Shown: positions 18,158 through 27,290, counted from the first letter of the stretch. The stretch: DNA of 64,000 nucleotides from Rhizobium sp. AC27/96 (GCF_001692325.1 NZ_LXKN01000015.1:52639-116638); one strand, 5' to 3'. Numbers and translations are program-made. Notes: a model not told the origin generated them from the sequence alone.

Positions 18158-19018
18158 CTAGGTATGCGTGACCAAGATCTCCTCGGCATTGTTCGGCGGC
18201 CGGAGTCCATCTTTTCGGTGCGCAAAATAGCGATTGGCAAGCTCGTCGCCCGATACATGCTGAGCGTGCCGGAAGCCCGCCTCATATGCGAGGGCAAGAG
18301 CGTCTTCGGGCGTGTAGAAGGATCGAAAGGGGGTATCACTTGCCGTTGCGGCGCGGACTGCCATTTCGAGGCCTGGCCGAACGGCCGGATCGGCCAGCTC
18401 CGTGGGGACGAGAAACGTCATCGCGAAGGTAGAGCCGGGCGGCAATCCGGCTGCCTGCCGGAGGGTCAGCTCATTCGCCGTGTGGGTAAGGTACATGCTC
18501 ACGCCTGTGGATACGACAAGCGCGGCTTTTGTCGGGTCGAATCCTGCAGTCATCAGACTATCCCACCACGACCGTCCCTGTTCGAAATCGACAGGCACAA
18601 AGTGTAGCCAGTCGGGAACGGGAAACCCAAGTTCGGTCAGGCGGGTTTGTTTCCATTGCTGTGTTCCGGGCTGGTCGATCTCGAAGACATCAAGCAAAGC
18701 GCCGATTTCGGGGTTGCGCTGGGCAAAGCTATCAAGACCGGCGCCGAGAATGACATATTGGCTCACGCCTTGCTTTGCCTGGTCGATTGCGACGTCCTCT
18801 ATGAACCGAGCCCGGGCCACGATCGATGCTCGAAACGGACGCGTAAAACCGGGGTCCATATCTCCGCGCTTGAGCCAGTCCGGTCCCGGGTTCAGCAGCT
18901 TCAATCCCAGCTCATCCTCCAGCACATGTGGTGGAGGATCGATTGCCCTATGCAAGGCGCGCCAAAGCGCGGTGCGGGCGGCGGTCTCGTCAGGTCGGGC
19001 ATCTCTGGAAAACGACAT
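18158..19018 (-). CDS. Class I SAM-dependent methyltransferase, PPM/LCMT-like family
   Basis: The 286-residue protein belongs to the putative leucine carboxyl methyltransferase-like family common in actinobacteria and rhizobia. SAM motif I is YVILGAGLDSFAQRNPE, with an acid at the end of strand 2 (VFEIDQP). An in-frame ATG four codons upstream (19030) is also possible. It lies 57 bases after the MarR gene on the same strand, so MarR probably controls it. The methyl acceptor is unknown. Confidence 0.87.
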   Translation of the reverse strand: MSFSRDARPDETAARTALWRALHRAIDPPPHVLEDELGLKLLNPGPDWLKRGDMDPGFTRPFRASIVARARFIEDVAIDQAKQGVSQYVILGAGLDSFAQRNPEIGALLDVFEIDQPGTQQWKQTRLTELGFPVPDWLHFVPVDFEQGRSWWDSLMTAGFDPTKAALVVSTGVSMYLTHTANELTLRQAAGLPPGSTFAMTFLVPTELADPAVRPGLEMAVRAATASDTPFRSFYTPEDALALAYEAGFRHAQHVSGDELANRYFAHRKDGLRPPNNAEEILVTHT

Positions 19019-19075
19019 CAGGCACTCCAAGATATACGGACAGCGAACGGGATTTGCCGAATGGCAATTCCGCCG

Positions 19076-19579
19076 TCATCGGTACGAAGCTTCGCCAAAG
19101 GTCTGCAAAAGCGCTTGGAGCAGGTCGGCGAGCTGGTCCAGCTTGTCTCGATCCAAGCCCTGCAGCAGTCGGCCCTCATTGGCGATATGAGGTGCGAACA
19201 GTGCTTCGACCGTCGCAAGGCCTTGTTCGGTCAATCGAACCTGCACGATCCGACGGTCGAGCGCATCGGGAATGCGTTCGACTAATTTCCTCGTTTCGAG
19301 CCGATTAATGCGTTTGGTGATGGCGCCAGAGGTGACCATCAAGGATTTGACAAGCTGCGTCGGTGTCAGCCCATAGGGTGCGCCAGACCGGCGCAGCGTG
19401 AACAGCACGTCCACTTCGCTCGTATCCAGATTATACTGGCGGAAGAAGCTCTGAAGTTCGTCCTCGAGCAGATGGGAAAGTCGTTGCACTCGGCCAATCA
19501 CCCCCACGGGCCAATTATCAACATCGGGTCGTTCTCGGCTCCACGCCAATTGCACGGCATGTATGGCGTCACTCATCAA
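19076..19579 (-). CDS. MarR family transcriptional regulator
   Basis: The 167-residue protein has a winged helix-turn-helix (about residues 50-125: LTPTQLVKSLMVTSGAITKRINRLETRKLV) followed by the wing DRRIVQVRLTEQG and a C-terminal dimerisation helix. It lies upstream of the methyltransferase gene on the same strand. Upstream (19617-19634) is a TATCTT-N6-AAGATA inverted repeat that could be its own operator. Confidence 0.92.
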   Translation of the reverse strand: MMSDAIHAVQLAWSRERPDVDNWPVGVIGRVQRLSHLLEDELQSFFRQYNLDTSEVDVLFTLRRSGAPYGLTPTQLVKSLMVTSGAITKRINRLETRKLVERIPDALDRRIVQVRLTEQGLATVEALFAPHIANEGRLLQGLDRDKLDQLADLLQALLQTFGEASYR

Positions 19580-19610
19580 GGCCTCGCTGGGTTGCTTTCG
19601 GAATTTAATA

Positions 19611-19634
19611 TACCAGTATCTTACCAGGAAGATA
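19611..19634. promoter_or_regulatory. Possible MarR operator
   Basis: TATCTT (19617-19622) and AAGATA (19629-19634) are perfect arms around ACCAGG, and TACCAG is directly repeated at 19611-19616 and 19622-19627. The site is 32-55 bases upstream of the MarR start codon, in an AT-rich region, as expected for autoregulation. The rest of 19635-19802 shows no gene. Confidence 0.4.
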
Positions 19635-19802
19635 TTTTTATGTAAACCACCGCCTTCGTTTGCCTGATGACGTCTTGCGCATCGATAACATGTTAGCGTC
19701 AGCCGGGTCGGCTCAGGTGAACATCATCGGAGGGCGATGGTCGATCGTGTTCGGCGTACCTGTGCGCTCTGCTAGGCCACCAAAAATTGTCGGCATTCCT
19801 GC

Positions 19803-20855
19803 CTAACGTACCGGCCCGGCATCGCTTTGGCCGGGCACAAGGTCCATGGACCAGACTTCTCGCGCCAATGTCGATTGCGTTTCAGGAATTGCCATGCCTT
19901 CCAATACGGAAACCATCATCTCGGCCAGTCGGACACCGTATTGCTTCAAGTCGATGCGGAAGCTTGTCAACGGCGGGGTCAGGTAGCGGCAGACCGGATT
20001 TTCGCGAAACCCGATGACGGCGAGATCCCTGCCGGGTTGCAGGCCCGCTTCGCCCAGCCGCTGATAGAGACCCATCGCCATGGTCTCCTGAATAAGCACC
20101 ACCGCGGTAGGACGGTGGTCCATCGCCAGAAGGGCGGATCCCAATTCATAGCCGCCGGAAATCCGGTCGTGCAGGCGCAAGACCAAGGCGTCGTCGAACT
20201 CGATCCCTGCCTCGTCAAGACCGCGCCGGAAACCTTCGAGGAAAACATAGTTGTTGTTGGTTTCCTGCGCCGTCAGCCCCAGCGCTATTCGCCGATGGCC
20301 ATGATCAATCAGCCGCCTGATGGCCCTCAGGGCGACACCGGCAAAGTCCAGATCCAGGGCCGCATAATCCCCCGGCGTCTCGCTGCTTCCCAGTGCGACG
20401 AAGGGCACATGCCATTTCTTCATATAGTCGATGCGTGGGTCGAAGCGCTGAACGTTGGAAATGATGAAGCCGTCGGCAAGTTTCCTGTCGACGGCGCGAT
20501 AGAGAAACTGATTTTCGTCCTGATCGGAGGCGCAGGGCAGAATGATCAGATCCAGCCCGGCATCGGCAAGTGCGCTTTGCAGGCCCTCGCTGAGTGCCAT
20601 GAAAAACGTCTCGCCGGCAGTCGAGCGACCAATGTCGGTGCGCATCGTCAGGGCAATGGCTTTCGTCGATCCGCTGCGCAGGCTTCGCCCGGACTGATTT
20701 GGCCGATAGCCCAACTGTTCGGCGGCATCGAGGATCTTTTTGCGGGTCTTGGCGCTCACCTCACTGCGGTCGTTCATCGCCCGCGAGACGGTGCTGATGG
20801 CCATGCCAAGATGTGCTGCAAGTTCCCGAATGCCGACGTTGGTTGGTTTCTTCAT
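19803..20855 (-). CDS. LacI family transcriptional regulator
   Basis: The 350-residue repressor has a complete LacI DNA-binding head (about residues 5-55: GIRELAAHLGMAISTVSRAMNDR, hinge YRPNQSGRSLRSG) and a periplasmic-binding-protein-like sensor domain. The ATG at 20855 is chosen because the family starts just before the helix-turn-helix; the open frame upstream to 20954 is not family-like and crosses the operator. It is divergent from the MFS/enolase-superfamily operon and should repress it until a sugar acid binds. Confidence 0.93.
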   Translation of the reverse strand: MKKPTNVGIRELAAHLGMAISTVSRAMNDRSEVSAKTRKKILDAAEQLGYRPNQSGRSLRSGSTKAIALTMRTDIGRSTAGETFFMALSEGLQSALADAGLDLIILPCASDQDENQFLYRAVDRKLADGFIISNVQRFDPRIDYMKKWHVPFVALGSSETPGDYAALDLDFAGVALRAIRRLIDHGHRRIALGLTAQETNNNYVFLEGFRRGLDEAGIEFDDALVLRLHDRISGGYELGSALLAMDHRPTAVVLIQETMAMGLYQRLGEAGLQPGRDLAVIGFRENPVCRYLTPPLTSFRIDLKQYGVRLAEMMVSVLEGMAIPETQSTLAREVWSMDLVPGQSDAGPVR

Positions 20856-20890
20856 GAGGCTCAATTCGTCGATAGCAAAGTGTCCCTTAC

Positions 20891-20934
20891 TTGACAGCGA
20901 CCTTGAGGCATGGCAATGCCGGAAACGTTTCCGG
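20891..20934 (+). promoter_or_regulatory. Promoter with LacI-type operator for the MFS operon
   Basis: A perfect 16-bp palindrome, CCGGAAACGTTTCCGG (20919-20934), has the central CG and GAAAC/GTTTC arms typical of LacI-family operators. A TTGACA hexamer at 20891-20896 could be the -35 element; the -10 at the expected distance (CAATGC) is weak. The operator would overlap the transcription start. It lies 64-79 bases from the LacI start and 86 from the MFS start. Confidence 0.75.
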
Positions 20935-21019
20935 GAATCATTTGAAGGGATCAACCGGAAGCTCGGAGAGGTGAAGGCATCCTTCGGCGTTGGAGCGAAT
21001 GGATCTCTAGGAGGAGAGA

Positions 21020-22330
21020 ATGGCTGTTTCCGAACAGGTTGTTATCGGCAAGCTGACGCGGCGTTTGCTGCCGATTTTGATTTTTGCTTATTTTATTGCA
21101 ATTCTTGACCGCGCGAATGTCGGCGTGGCGGCGCTGACGATGAATCAGGATCTTGGTCTGTCGACTACCGCATTCGGCTTTGCCGCCGGCGTATTCTTCG
21201 TGCCCTACGTCTTGCTGGAAATTCCGTCCAATCTGGCGCTGGAGCGCTTTGGCGCCCGCTGGTGGATCGCCAGGATCATGTTGACCTGGGGATTGCTTTC
21301 CGGCGCCCACGCCTTCGTCTGGAGCGCGGGCAGTCTTTACGTGTTGCGCGCCTTGCTTGGCGCTGCCGAAGCCGGTTTCTTTCCGGGCGTCGTCTTCTAT
21401 CTGACGCTTTGGTATCCCTCGGCCTATCGCGGCCGCATCATCAGCCTGTTCATGGCGGGGATTCCAATTGCCCTGGTGATCGGCACGCCGGTATCGACGT
21501 TGCTTTTGCAGATGGACGGAATTTTAGGACTGCATGGCTGGCAATGGATGTACCTGCTTGAGGGGGTTCCGGCCGTGTTGTTGGCCGTGTGCATCCCGTT
21601 CATTCTTCCGAGCAACCCTTCGGAAGCAAAGTTTCTCGATGCTGCCGAGCGGACATGGCTGGTGGAGCGGCTGACCAAGGAGGAACGGGAGCGGTCGGCG
21701 CTGAGTGCAAGCGGCCATGGCAAGCAGCTCCTGAAGGCCCTGCTCAGCCCGCGGGTCTTGCTTTTCTGCCTGATGTACTACGGCCTCACCAACCTCAATG
21801 GCGCGGTCAGCACCTTCCTGCCCTTGATCCTCAAGGGGTTCGGTCTCAGCCAGTTGCAGACCGGTTTCGTCGCGGCCATTCCCTATTTGTTTGGCCTCGC
21901 GGGCATGCTGTTGCTCGGCCGCCTTGCCGATTTGCCGGGCAAGCGCCGGATGGCGAATTATTGCGCGTTGACCATTTCCATTATCGGCCTGGTCGGGGCC
22001 GGGAGTGCCGGTGATCCGACGGTGAAACTCATTTTTCTCTGCGTTGCCGCTTTCGGTGTCTTCGGCGCCATGCCGGTTTTCTGGGGCTTGCCCACAGCGA
22101 TCCTTAGCGGTGCCGCGGCTGCCGGTGGCATTGCACTCATCAATGCGCTTGGCAATTTGTCGAGCGTCGTCAATCCTTGGGTCATTGGAACCATCCGCGA
22201 CTCGACGGGCGATTTCAACGGCGGCCTTTATTGGCTGGCGCTGATGGCAGCCATGTCGATCGTTGTTCTTACCATCATCACCGTCCTGTTTGGGCGAAAC
22301 CGGTCTAGCTCCGCAGTCGAGGTCCGATAA
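21020..22330 (+). CDS. MFS transporter, anion:cation symporter (ACS) family
   Basis: The 436-residue membrane protein shows the ACS-family opening (LLPILIFAYFIAILDRANVGVAALTM) and about 12 predicted helices, with the conserved EIPSNL and AEAGFFPG segments of galactonate, glucarate, tartrate and phthalate carriers. A strong AGGAGGAGAG ribosome site precedes the ATG. Its stop overlaps the start of the next enzyme, so it probably imports the acid sugar that this enzyme dehydrates. Confidence 0.93.
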   Translation: MAVSEQVVIGKLTRRLLPILIFAYFIAILDRANVGVAALTMNQDLGLSTTAFGFAAGVFFVPYVLLEIPSNLALERFGARWWIARIMLTWGLLSGAHAFVWSAGSLYVLRALLGAAEAGFFPGVVFYLTLWYPSAYRGRIISLFMAGIPIALVIGTPVSTLLLQMDGILGLHGWQWMYLLEGVPAVLLAVCIPFILPSNPSEAKFLDAAERTWLVERLTKEERERSALSASGHGKQLLKALLSPRVLLFCLMYYGLTNLNGAVSTFLPLILKGFGLSQLQTGFVAAIPYLFGLAGMLLLGRLADLPGKRRMANYCALTISIIGLVGAGSAGDPTVKLIFLCVAAFGVFGAMPVFWGLPTAILSGAAAAGGIALINALGNLSSVVNPWVIGTIRDSTGDFNGGLYWLALMAAMSIVVLTIITVLFGRNRSSSAVEVR

Positions 22331-23520
22331 TGCTGATAACGGAAATCCGTCTTAGAAAATTGGCCGGCACCTTGCCGACACAGGCCGATCTTTGGGAGGA
22401 ACGCCTTGTTCGTCCCGTCGATATCTATCCGGAATACCGGACGCGAAATGACTTCGAGGGTGGTGTGCAGACCGCCGACGGATTCAAGATCGTCACCTAT
22501 TTCGTCGAAGTCCATACGGACGAAGGCGTCACCGGTCTGGCTGGGCCTATTCCGGAAGGGGTGGCATTCATCATTGCAAAAAGCCTGCGGCGATTGCTGG
22601 TCGGTCAGGATGCGATCGCCGGTGAACGCCTTTGGGACCAGATGCACCGTTTCATGGTGCACGGCCGGCAGGGCGATACGATGCTGGCGATTTCGGCTAT
22701 CGACTGCGCGCTTTGGGATTTGCGCGGCAAGTGGCTGAGCCAGCCGGTCTATCGTCTGCTTGGCGGACCGACGCAGACGAAGATTCCAGCCTATGCCTCG
22801 ATGCTCGGCTTTGCGGTTCTCGACCCCGGTCGCGTCCGCGAGCGTGCAATTGAATACAAGGAAATGGGCTATCGCGCTCAAAAATGGTTCTTCCGCCATG
22901 GGCCGATGAGCGGCGCCGAAGGCTTGAAGAAAAACGTCGAGCTGGTGCGCACGCTCCGCGAAGCGGTCGGCGAGGACTATGATCTGATGTTCGACTGCTG
23001 GCAGGCCATGGATGTCGGCTATGTCGTCGATCTCGCCGATCGTATCGAGCAATATAAGCCCCGTTGGCTTGAAGAATGCGTCATGCCGGATCGGATCGAC
23101 AGCTACCGCAAGATCCGGGAGCGCATTCGGATCCCGCTGTCCGGCGCCGAACACGAGTATACGCGCTGGGGGTTCAAACGCTTCATCGACTCGGAAGCGC
23201 TCGACGTCATTCAGCCGGATATTTATTGGTGCGGCGGATTGACGGAAACACTGAAGATCGCGGCCTACGCGTCGGTCCACGATCTCGTGACCATTCCGCA
23301 CGGCCATTCAAGTTTTGCCACGGCGCATTTTTCGGCAGTGCAATCGCCGATCCACACGCCCTATCAGGAGTATCTGGTCAAGTGGAATGCCGTGCACCAG
23401 CATTTCCTCGTTGATCCCCTCGATGTCATTGACGGCATGATTGAAGTCCCGGATCGACCGGGCTTGGCGATGGAAATCGACACGAGCAAGATCGAAATGG
23501 AAGAAGTCGTTTTTGCGTAG
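22330..23520 (+). CDS. Enolase-superfamily acid-sugar dehydratase, L-rhamnonate dehydratase-like
   Basis: The 396-residue mandelate racemase/muconate lactonizing enzyme relative resembles the rhamnonate dehydratase subgroup: metal ligands D in MFDCW, E in EECV and E in SGAEHEY, an adjacent His as in RhmD (AEH), the D of QPDIYWCGG and the catalytic H of IPHGHSS. The N-terminal segment (YPEYRTRNDFEGG) would cap the pocket. It should dehydrate an aldonate to a 2-keto-3-deoxy acid. The precise sugar is not certain. It is translationally coupled to the MFS gene and under the LacI-type regulator. Confidence 0.85.
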   Translation: MLITEIRLRKLAGTLPTQADLWEERLVRPVDIYPEYRTRNDFEGGVQTADGFKIVTYFVEVHTDEGVTGLAGPIPEGVAFIIAKSLRRLLVGQDAIAGERLWDQMHRFMVHGRQGDTMLAISAIDCALWDLRGKWLSQPVYRLLGGPTQTKIPAYASMLGFAVLDPGRVRERAIEYKEMGYRAQKWFFRHGPMSGAEGLKKNVELVRTLREAVGEDYDLMFDCWQAMDVGYVVDLADRIEQYKPRWLEECVMPDRIDSYRKIRERIRIPLSGAEHEYTRWGFKRFIDSEALDVIQPDIYWCGGLTETLKIAAYASVHDLVTIPHGHSSFATAHFSAVQSPIHTPYQEYLVKWNAVHQHFLVDPLDVIDGMIEVPDRPGLAMEIDTSKIEMEEVVFA

Positions 23521-23552
23521 TTAGGAAGCAACCAGCATCCTTCCAACGCCAC

Positions 23553-24604
23553 TAGAGCGTTTCAGCTTTTGAGGGAAGCATATCCGGCGTTTTCGAGATA
23601 GTTTCTGCATTCATCGGGTTCGATGGTGGAGACAAGGTATCCGATGTGGCGCCATGTGTCTTGGACGGTGCGCTTCTGGGCCTGGCGCATCCAGTGCTTG
23701 ATCTTGGCGAATGCCTGCTCGATCGGATTGAGATCGGGTGAATAGGGCAGCAGGAACCAGAGCCTTGCGCCGGCGGCCTTGATGATCTGGCGGATGGCGG
23801 CCACCTTATGGCTACCGAGATTGTCCATGACGACGATGTCGCCCGGTTTGAGTACAGGCACGAGCAGTTGCGCGACATAGGCACGGAAGCATTGGCCGTT
23901 GATCGGCCCGTCGAAGACGCAAGGTGCCGTCAGCCGGTCGCAGCGTAACGCGCCGAGGAAGGTCAGCGTGCGCCAGTGTCCGTGCGGGGCGAAGCTGCGC
24001 AGACGCTTGCCGTGTGGTCCCCATCCGCGCAGGGGCGCCATGTTGGTCTTGATCCATGTCTCATCGATGAAGACCAGCTTGTTCGGATCGAGACCGGCCT
24101 GCAAGGACCGCCAGCGCTGCCGCCGGCGGGCGATGTTGGCGCGGGCCTGCTCAAGGGCGAACAGTGTTTTTTTTTGAAGCGCAGCCCTTCACGCCGCAGG
24201 AACTTCCACACGGTATCGTGCGACACCTTCACACCGCGCGCCGCCAGTTCATCCTTCAGACCATGCAGCGTCAGATGCGACGTCTGGTTGATCCGCTCCA
24301 CGATGAACGCCCGATGCGGCTCCAGAACGCGTTGGTGATGCCCGCCCATCTTGCCCGGAAACACCGAGCCCGTCGCCCGGTAGCGTTGATGCCACTTCAC
24401 TGCCGAGGAAACGGCAACGCCGAACCGAGCGGCGGCAGACCGGCAACTCTCGCCCGCCTCGATCGCGCCCACGACGCGCTCGCGAAGATCATTGGATAAC
24501 GCTGCTGTCATCAGATGCTGGCCTCCTGCCCAGCCAGCATCTTGAATCACAAAATCAACAAGCCGGGAATCCCTCACGATTCAGCCAAACACTGAACCGC
24601 TCTA
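23553..24604 (-). mobile_element. IS630-family insertion sequence
   Basis: The element spans 23555-24602 (1048 bp) and is flanked by TA dinucleotides (23553-23554 and 24603-24604), the expected IS630 target duplication. The terminal repeats read GAGCG-T-TTCAGCTTTTG and, from the other end, GAGCG-G-TTCAGTGTTTG, matching at 14 of 17 positions. It carries one transposase split over two frames. Insertion between the dehydratase gene and a downstream hairpin did not break a gene. Both ends are intact, so it may still be mobile. Confidence 0.9.
23562..24511 (-). CDS. IS630-family transposase, read in two frames joined by -1 frameshift
   Basis: The first frame starts at 24511 (ribosome site GGCAGGAGG) and encodes helix-turn-helix domains (SAAARFGVAVSSAVKWHQRY; LKDELAARGVKVSHDTVWKFL). 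It ends out of frame with the DDE part. Both frames meet at a run of nine A on the coding strand (T9 at 24167-24175) after LRF; a -1 slip on AAA codons yields FKKK-TLFALEQARANI and continues into the catalytic domain. The DDE triad is intact: D in VFIDETW, D in VVMDNLGSHK and E in NPIEQAFAK. Either programmed frameshifting or a one-base change in the run would explain the structure. Confidence 0.85.
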
Positions 24605-24610
24605 AGTCTC

Positions 24611-24654
24611 TGCGCGGCTCGTGCTCAGCATTCTATTGCTCCGCGAGCCGCGCA
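24611..24654. terminator. Strong hairpin beyond the IS element
   Basis: TGCGCGGCTCG (24611-24621) and CGAGCCGCGCA (24644-24654) form a perfect 11-bp stem with a 22-base loop. No T-run follows. It lies 7 bases past the IS and may be the original terminator of the MFS/dehydratase operon, now separated from it by the insertion, or the terminator of the TPR gene. The interval 24655-24753 shows no gene. Confidence 0.45.
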
Positions 24655-24753
24655 AGATGCGATGCCGGGAAGCCCAACCAGGTTGCTCCAGGCCGCAAGC
24701 AGTACCCAAAGCCCAATCCTATGATGGATCTGAGCAGCAAAACGCCACACACG

Positions 24754-25086
24754 TCAGGCATTGCCAGCGCTTCTGGCAACAGCCCGCCGAAGCCATACGG
24801 ATATCTGGCGTTCGGCTTGCACCTCTCCATGTAGACGAGCGGCATCACGACCTCGAATCCAGGCCTCGATGGCGGCCGCTTCGGCACCAAGAGCAAGCTC
24901 GCAACGGCCGAGCTGTGCCCATGCGGCAGCATAGTCTGGATCCTGACGGACCGCCTCGCGCAGGTGCGGAAGCGCACGCGTTGCATCATTGGCGTCGAGC
25001 AGACCCTTGCCCAGTGCAAAGCGCAGGAGCGGGCCGTCATTGCCGCTTTCGAGCCGCGCCAGAAGCGCCTGGATTATCGCAGTCAT
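24754..25086 (-). CDS. TPR repeat-containing hypothetical protein
   Basis: The 110-residue protein contains tetratricopeptide-like helices (about residues 15-85); ALPHLREAVRQDPDYAAAWAQLGRCELALG is a canonical TPR pair in content. It has no signal peptide or catalytic motif, so a scaffolding or chaperone-like role is possible but unproved. The ATG at 25086 fits the repeat phase; the longer frame from 25143 is less likely. It is divergent from the Fe-S regulator gene, and the 171-bp spacer probably holds both promoters. Confidence 0.75.
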   Translation of the reverse strand: MTAIIQALLARLESGNDGPLLRFALGKGLLDANDATRALPHLREAVRQDPDYAAAWAQLGRCELALGAEAAAIEAWIRGRDAARLHGEVQAERQISVWLRRAVARSAGNA

Positions 25087-25257
25087 GGAATCAGGCCACC
25101 GCCATGTCGGAATGCCTGGAGAGATGAGGACTCTGCATATCAATGACGTTGAAACGGGGAACGAGCGGCGACGACATATCGAGCTCCGGTATTGTCGGGT
25201 TCATGGAGATGGTTTATTTAGCAAGCCTTACCTTGGAAAATATCTTTGGAAAGCAAT

Positions 25258-25917
25258 ATGTCAAGCAATAGCTTGGAAAAACAAAGGGGCGCCGCTGGAG
25301 AGCGTGTGCTGCTGGAGATCAAGATGCGCGGCCCGCAGACGTCGGCGCAGCTGGGGCAGCGTCTCGGCACCACCGGCGAGAATGCGCGCCAGCTGCTGCT
25401 CAAGCTCAGTGATGATGGCCTTGTGACGGCGGAGACTATCTCGGCCGGCGTCGGGCGGCCAAAGCAGCTCTGGCGTCTTACCGAAGCGGCCAGATCCCGC
25501 TTTCCCGACACCCATGCGGAGCTCACCCTCGGATTGATCAAGGGCATTCGGGCTGCCTTCGGCGAAGCCGGGCTGGAAAAGCTGATTACGGCGCGCGAGC
25601 TGGAAACGGAAAAAGCCTATGTCGACGCTTTGGCCACAGCGGGGAGTATCGAAGACCGTCTTGCCGGACTGACCGATATCAGGTCCCGCGAAGGATATAT
25701 GGCGGAGTGGTCTGTAGCGGCTGACGGCGATGGTTGGCTGCTGGTGGAGAACCATTGTCCCATATGTGCGGCAGCGCAGGTGTGCCAGGGGTTTTGCCGA
25801 ACCGAACTCGCCATCTTCCAAAAAGTCATGGGCGAAGATGTATCGATCCAGCGCGACGAACATATTCTTGCGGGAGCCCGCCGCTGCGCCTATCGCATCC
25901 GTCACATTTTGCAGTGA
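25258..25917 (+). CDS. SufR-like winged-helix regulator with C-terminal Fe-S cysteine cluster
   Basis: The 219-residue protein has an N-terminal DeoR/ArsR-like winged helix (about residues 15-80; TSAQLGQRLGTTGENARQLL) and a C-terminal domain with C167-x2-C170-x5-C176-x3-C180 plus C210, consistent with iron-sulfur binding as in SufR. It could sense iron, oxygen or redox state. ATG 25258 follows a GGAAAG site; a TTG start at 25246 is possible. No suf genes are nearby, so its targets are probably the divergent TPR gene or distant operons. Confidence 0.85.
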   Translation: MSSNSLEKQRGAAGERVLLEIKMRGPQTSAQLGQRLGTTGENARQLLLKLSDDGLVTAETISAGVGRPKQLWRLTEAARSRFPDTHAELTLGLIKGIRAAFGEAGLEKLITARELETEKAYVDALATAGSIEDRLAGLTDIRSREGYMAEWSVAADGDGWLLVENHCPICAAAQVCQGFCRTELAIFQKVMGEDVSIQRDEHILAGARRCAYRIRHILQ

Positions 25918-25958
25918 CGCGGATTGCCGCGGCGCCAATGCGCCGCGGCAATCTGAAA

Positions 25959-27206
25959 TCAGCGAGGCATGATGCCGGGCTGATCGGCGGGGAACTTCGC
26001 AATGTCGGCCAGGCTGACATTAAGGTGCTGCGCGACAAGCGCCGGTGGCGTGTGGGTGAGCCAGGATGACAGGCCCACTTCCTGATATTCAGCCACCTTG
26101 AAGACGGCGACGAATTGCAGGTCCGTCTTGCCGGTATTCTCGATGATATGGCCTTGGCTCTTCTTCACATACCCGATGTCGCCCGGCCGAAAGTCAGCGG
26201 TCTGGCTGCGCGGGCCGGCATCGAACACGGTCATGCGGCCCTCGCCCTTGATCCAGTATTGCCATTCATCCGCATTCGGATGCCAGTGCATCTCGCGTAC
26301 GGCCCCGGGCTTGATCGTCTCGATCGCTGCGGCAATGGTCTTGGAGACCTTGAATGTATTGCTGTCGGCAAGCTGGATGGTGCCCGATGCATTCTGCTTC
26401 AACGGTGCCGAAGCGGTCAGCTTGTAGGTGAAGGGGTAGGGCGGCAGGCCGGCGGAAGCAACGGCCTCCTGATCGGCCGAAAGCGGGCCGGGTTCCTTGC
26501 CCTGGAAGATCCACAGATCCTGCAGCGGAATGTTCTTGAATGCGTCCTGCGGGACGCCGAAATTCTTGGCAAGCAGTTCCGGCGGCGTATGGGCCAGCCA
26601 ATCGGTCAGAAGCAGCGTGCCGTATTCGGATTGGTCGCCCTGGTCGAAGACGATCACGAATTCGCAGCCATCCGGTCCAAGCCCCTGCAGCGAATGCGGG
26701 AAGCCGGCCGGGAAATACCAGAGATCGCCTTCTTCCACATCCTGCACATAGGCCCGACCCTGGGTATCGAGGACGGTGATGCGGCAGCGCCCGTTGGTCA
26801 TGATGGCCCACTCGGCGGCGCGGTGCCAATGCATCTCGCGGACACCGCCGGGGCCGAGGCGCATGTTGACGCCGGAGACGGCTTCGGAGATCGCGAAATC
26901 CGACTTCGTGACCTGGCGTGCCCAGCCACCGTTTTGGATACGCTTGGCGGCGTTGTTGAACGATGCCCAGAAGAGCTGCATGTCGCCGATATCTGTTGCC
27001 GGCGGACTCTGGAACGAGGGGAATTGCTCGGCGAGCGCCGGGTTCTTCGGACCGGGGTCGGAAAGGCCGGCGGGATTGGCATTGATCGCCCCTTCGGCCG
27101 GCTGATCGGGATTGCCGAAACTGGCCGCCTGGGCAGCGCCGGTCGCCAGCGCGGCACCCCCCATGGCTCCGAGGGCAAGAACCGAACGTCTCGATAGAGA
27201 ATCCAT
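25959..27206 (-). CDS. oxdC: Bicupin oxalate decarboxylase, Tat-exported
   Basis: The 415-residue protein has a twin-arginine signal (SRRSVLALG, residues 5-13; cleavage likely after AQA at 27) and two cupin domains. Each holds a manganese site: H126, H128, E132, H171 and H307, H309, E314, H353. The active-site lid corresponding to SENS of Bacillus OxdC reads SEYG (193-196), keeping the key glutamate E194 that favours decarboxylation over oxidation. Product formate plus CO2 consumes a proton. Start 27206 has AAAGGAGTAACAGCA before it. A formate/nitrite channel gene lies 3.4 kb away beyond a two-component system. Confidence 0.93.
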   Translation of the reverse strand: MDSLSRRSVLALGAMGGAALATGAAQAASFGNPDQPAEGAINANPAGLSDPGPKNPALAEQFPSFQSPPATDIGDMQLFWASFNNAAKRIQNGGWARQVTKSDFAISEAVSGVNMRLGPGGVREMHWHRAAEWAIMTNGRCRITVLDTQGRAYVQDVEEGDLWYFPAGFPHSLQGLGPDGCEFVIVFDQGDQSEYGTLLLTDWLAHTPPELLAKNFGVPQDAFKNIPLQDLWIFQGKEPGPLSADQEAVASAGLPPYPFTYKLTASAPLKQNASGTIQLADSNTFKVSKTIAAAIETIKPGAVREMHWHPNADEWQYWIKGEGRMTVFDAGPRSQTADFRPGDIGYVKKSQGHIIENTGKTDLQFVAVFKVAEYQEVGLSSWLTHTPPALVAQHLNVSLADIAKFPADQPGIMPR

Positions 27207-27290
27207 TGCTGTTACTCCTTTCATGTGGATGGCTGTGCTGGGCCGCTGAAGCCCGGGCAAAGGTCTCTGAGGACGAGCGGCCGATGGCGG

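Noticed and set aside
24167..24175. T9 run in the IS element taken as a sequencing error that splits the transposase
   Set aside because: A slippery A-run between helix-turn-helix and DDE frames is a known way to express IS transposases, so an error need not be assumed; it remains possible.
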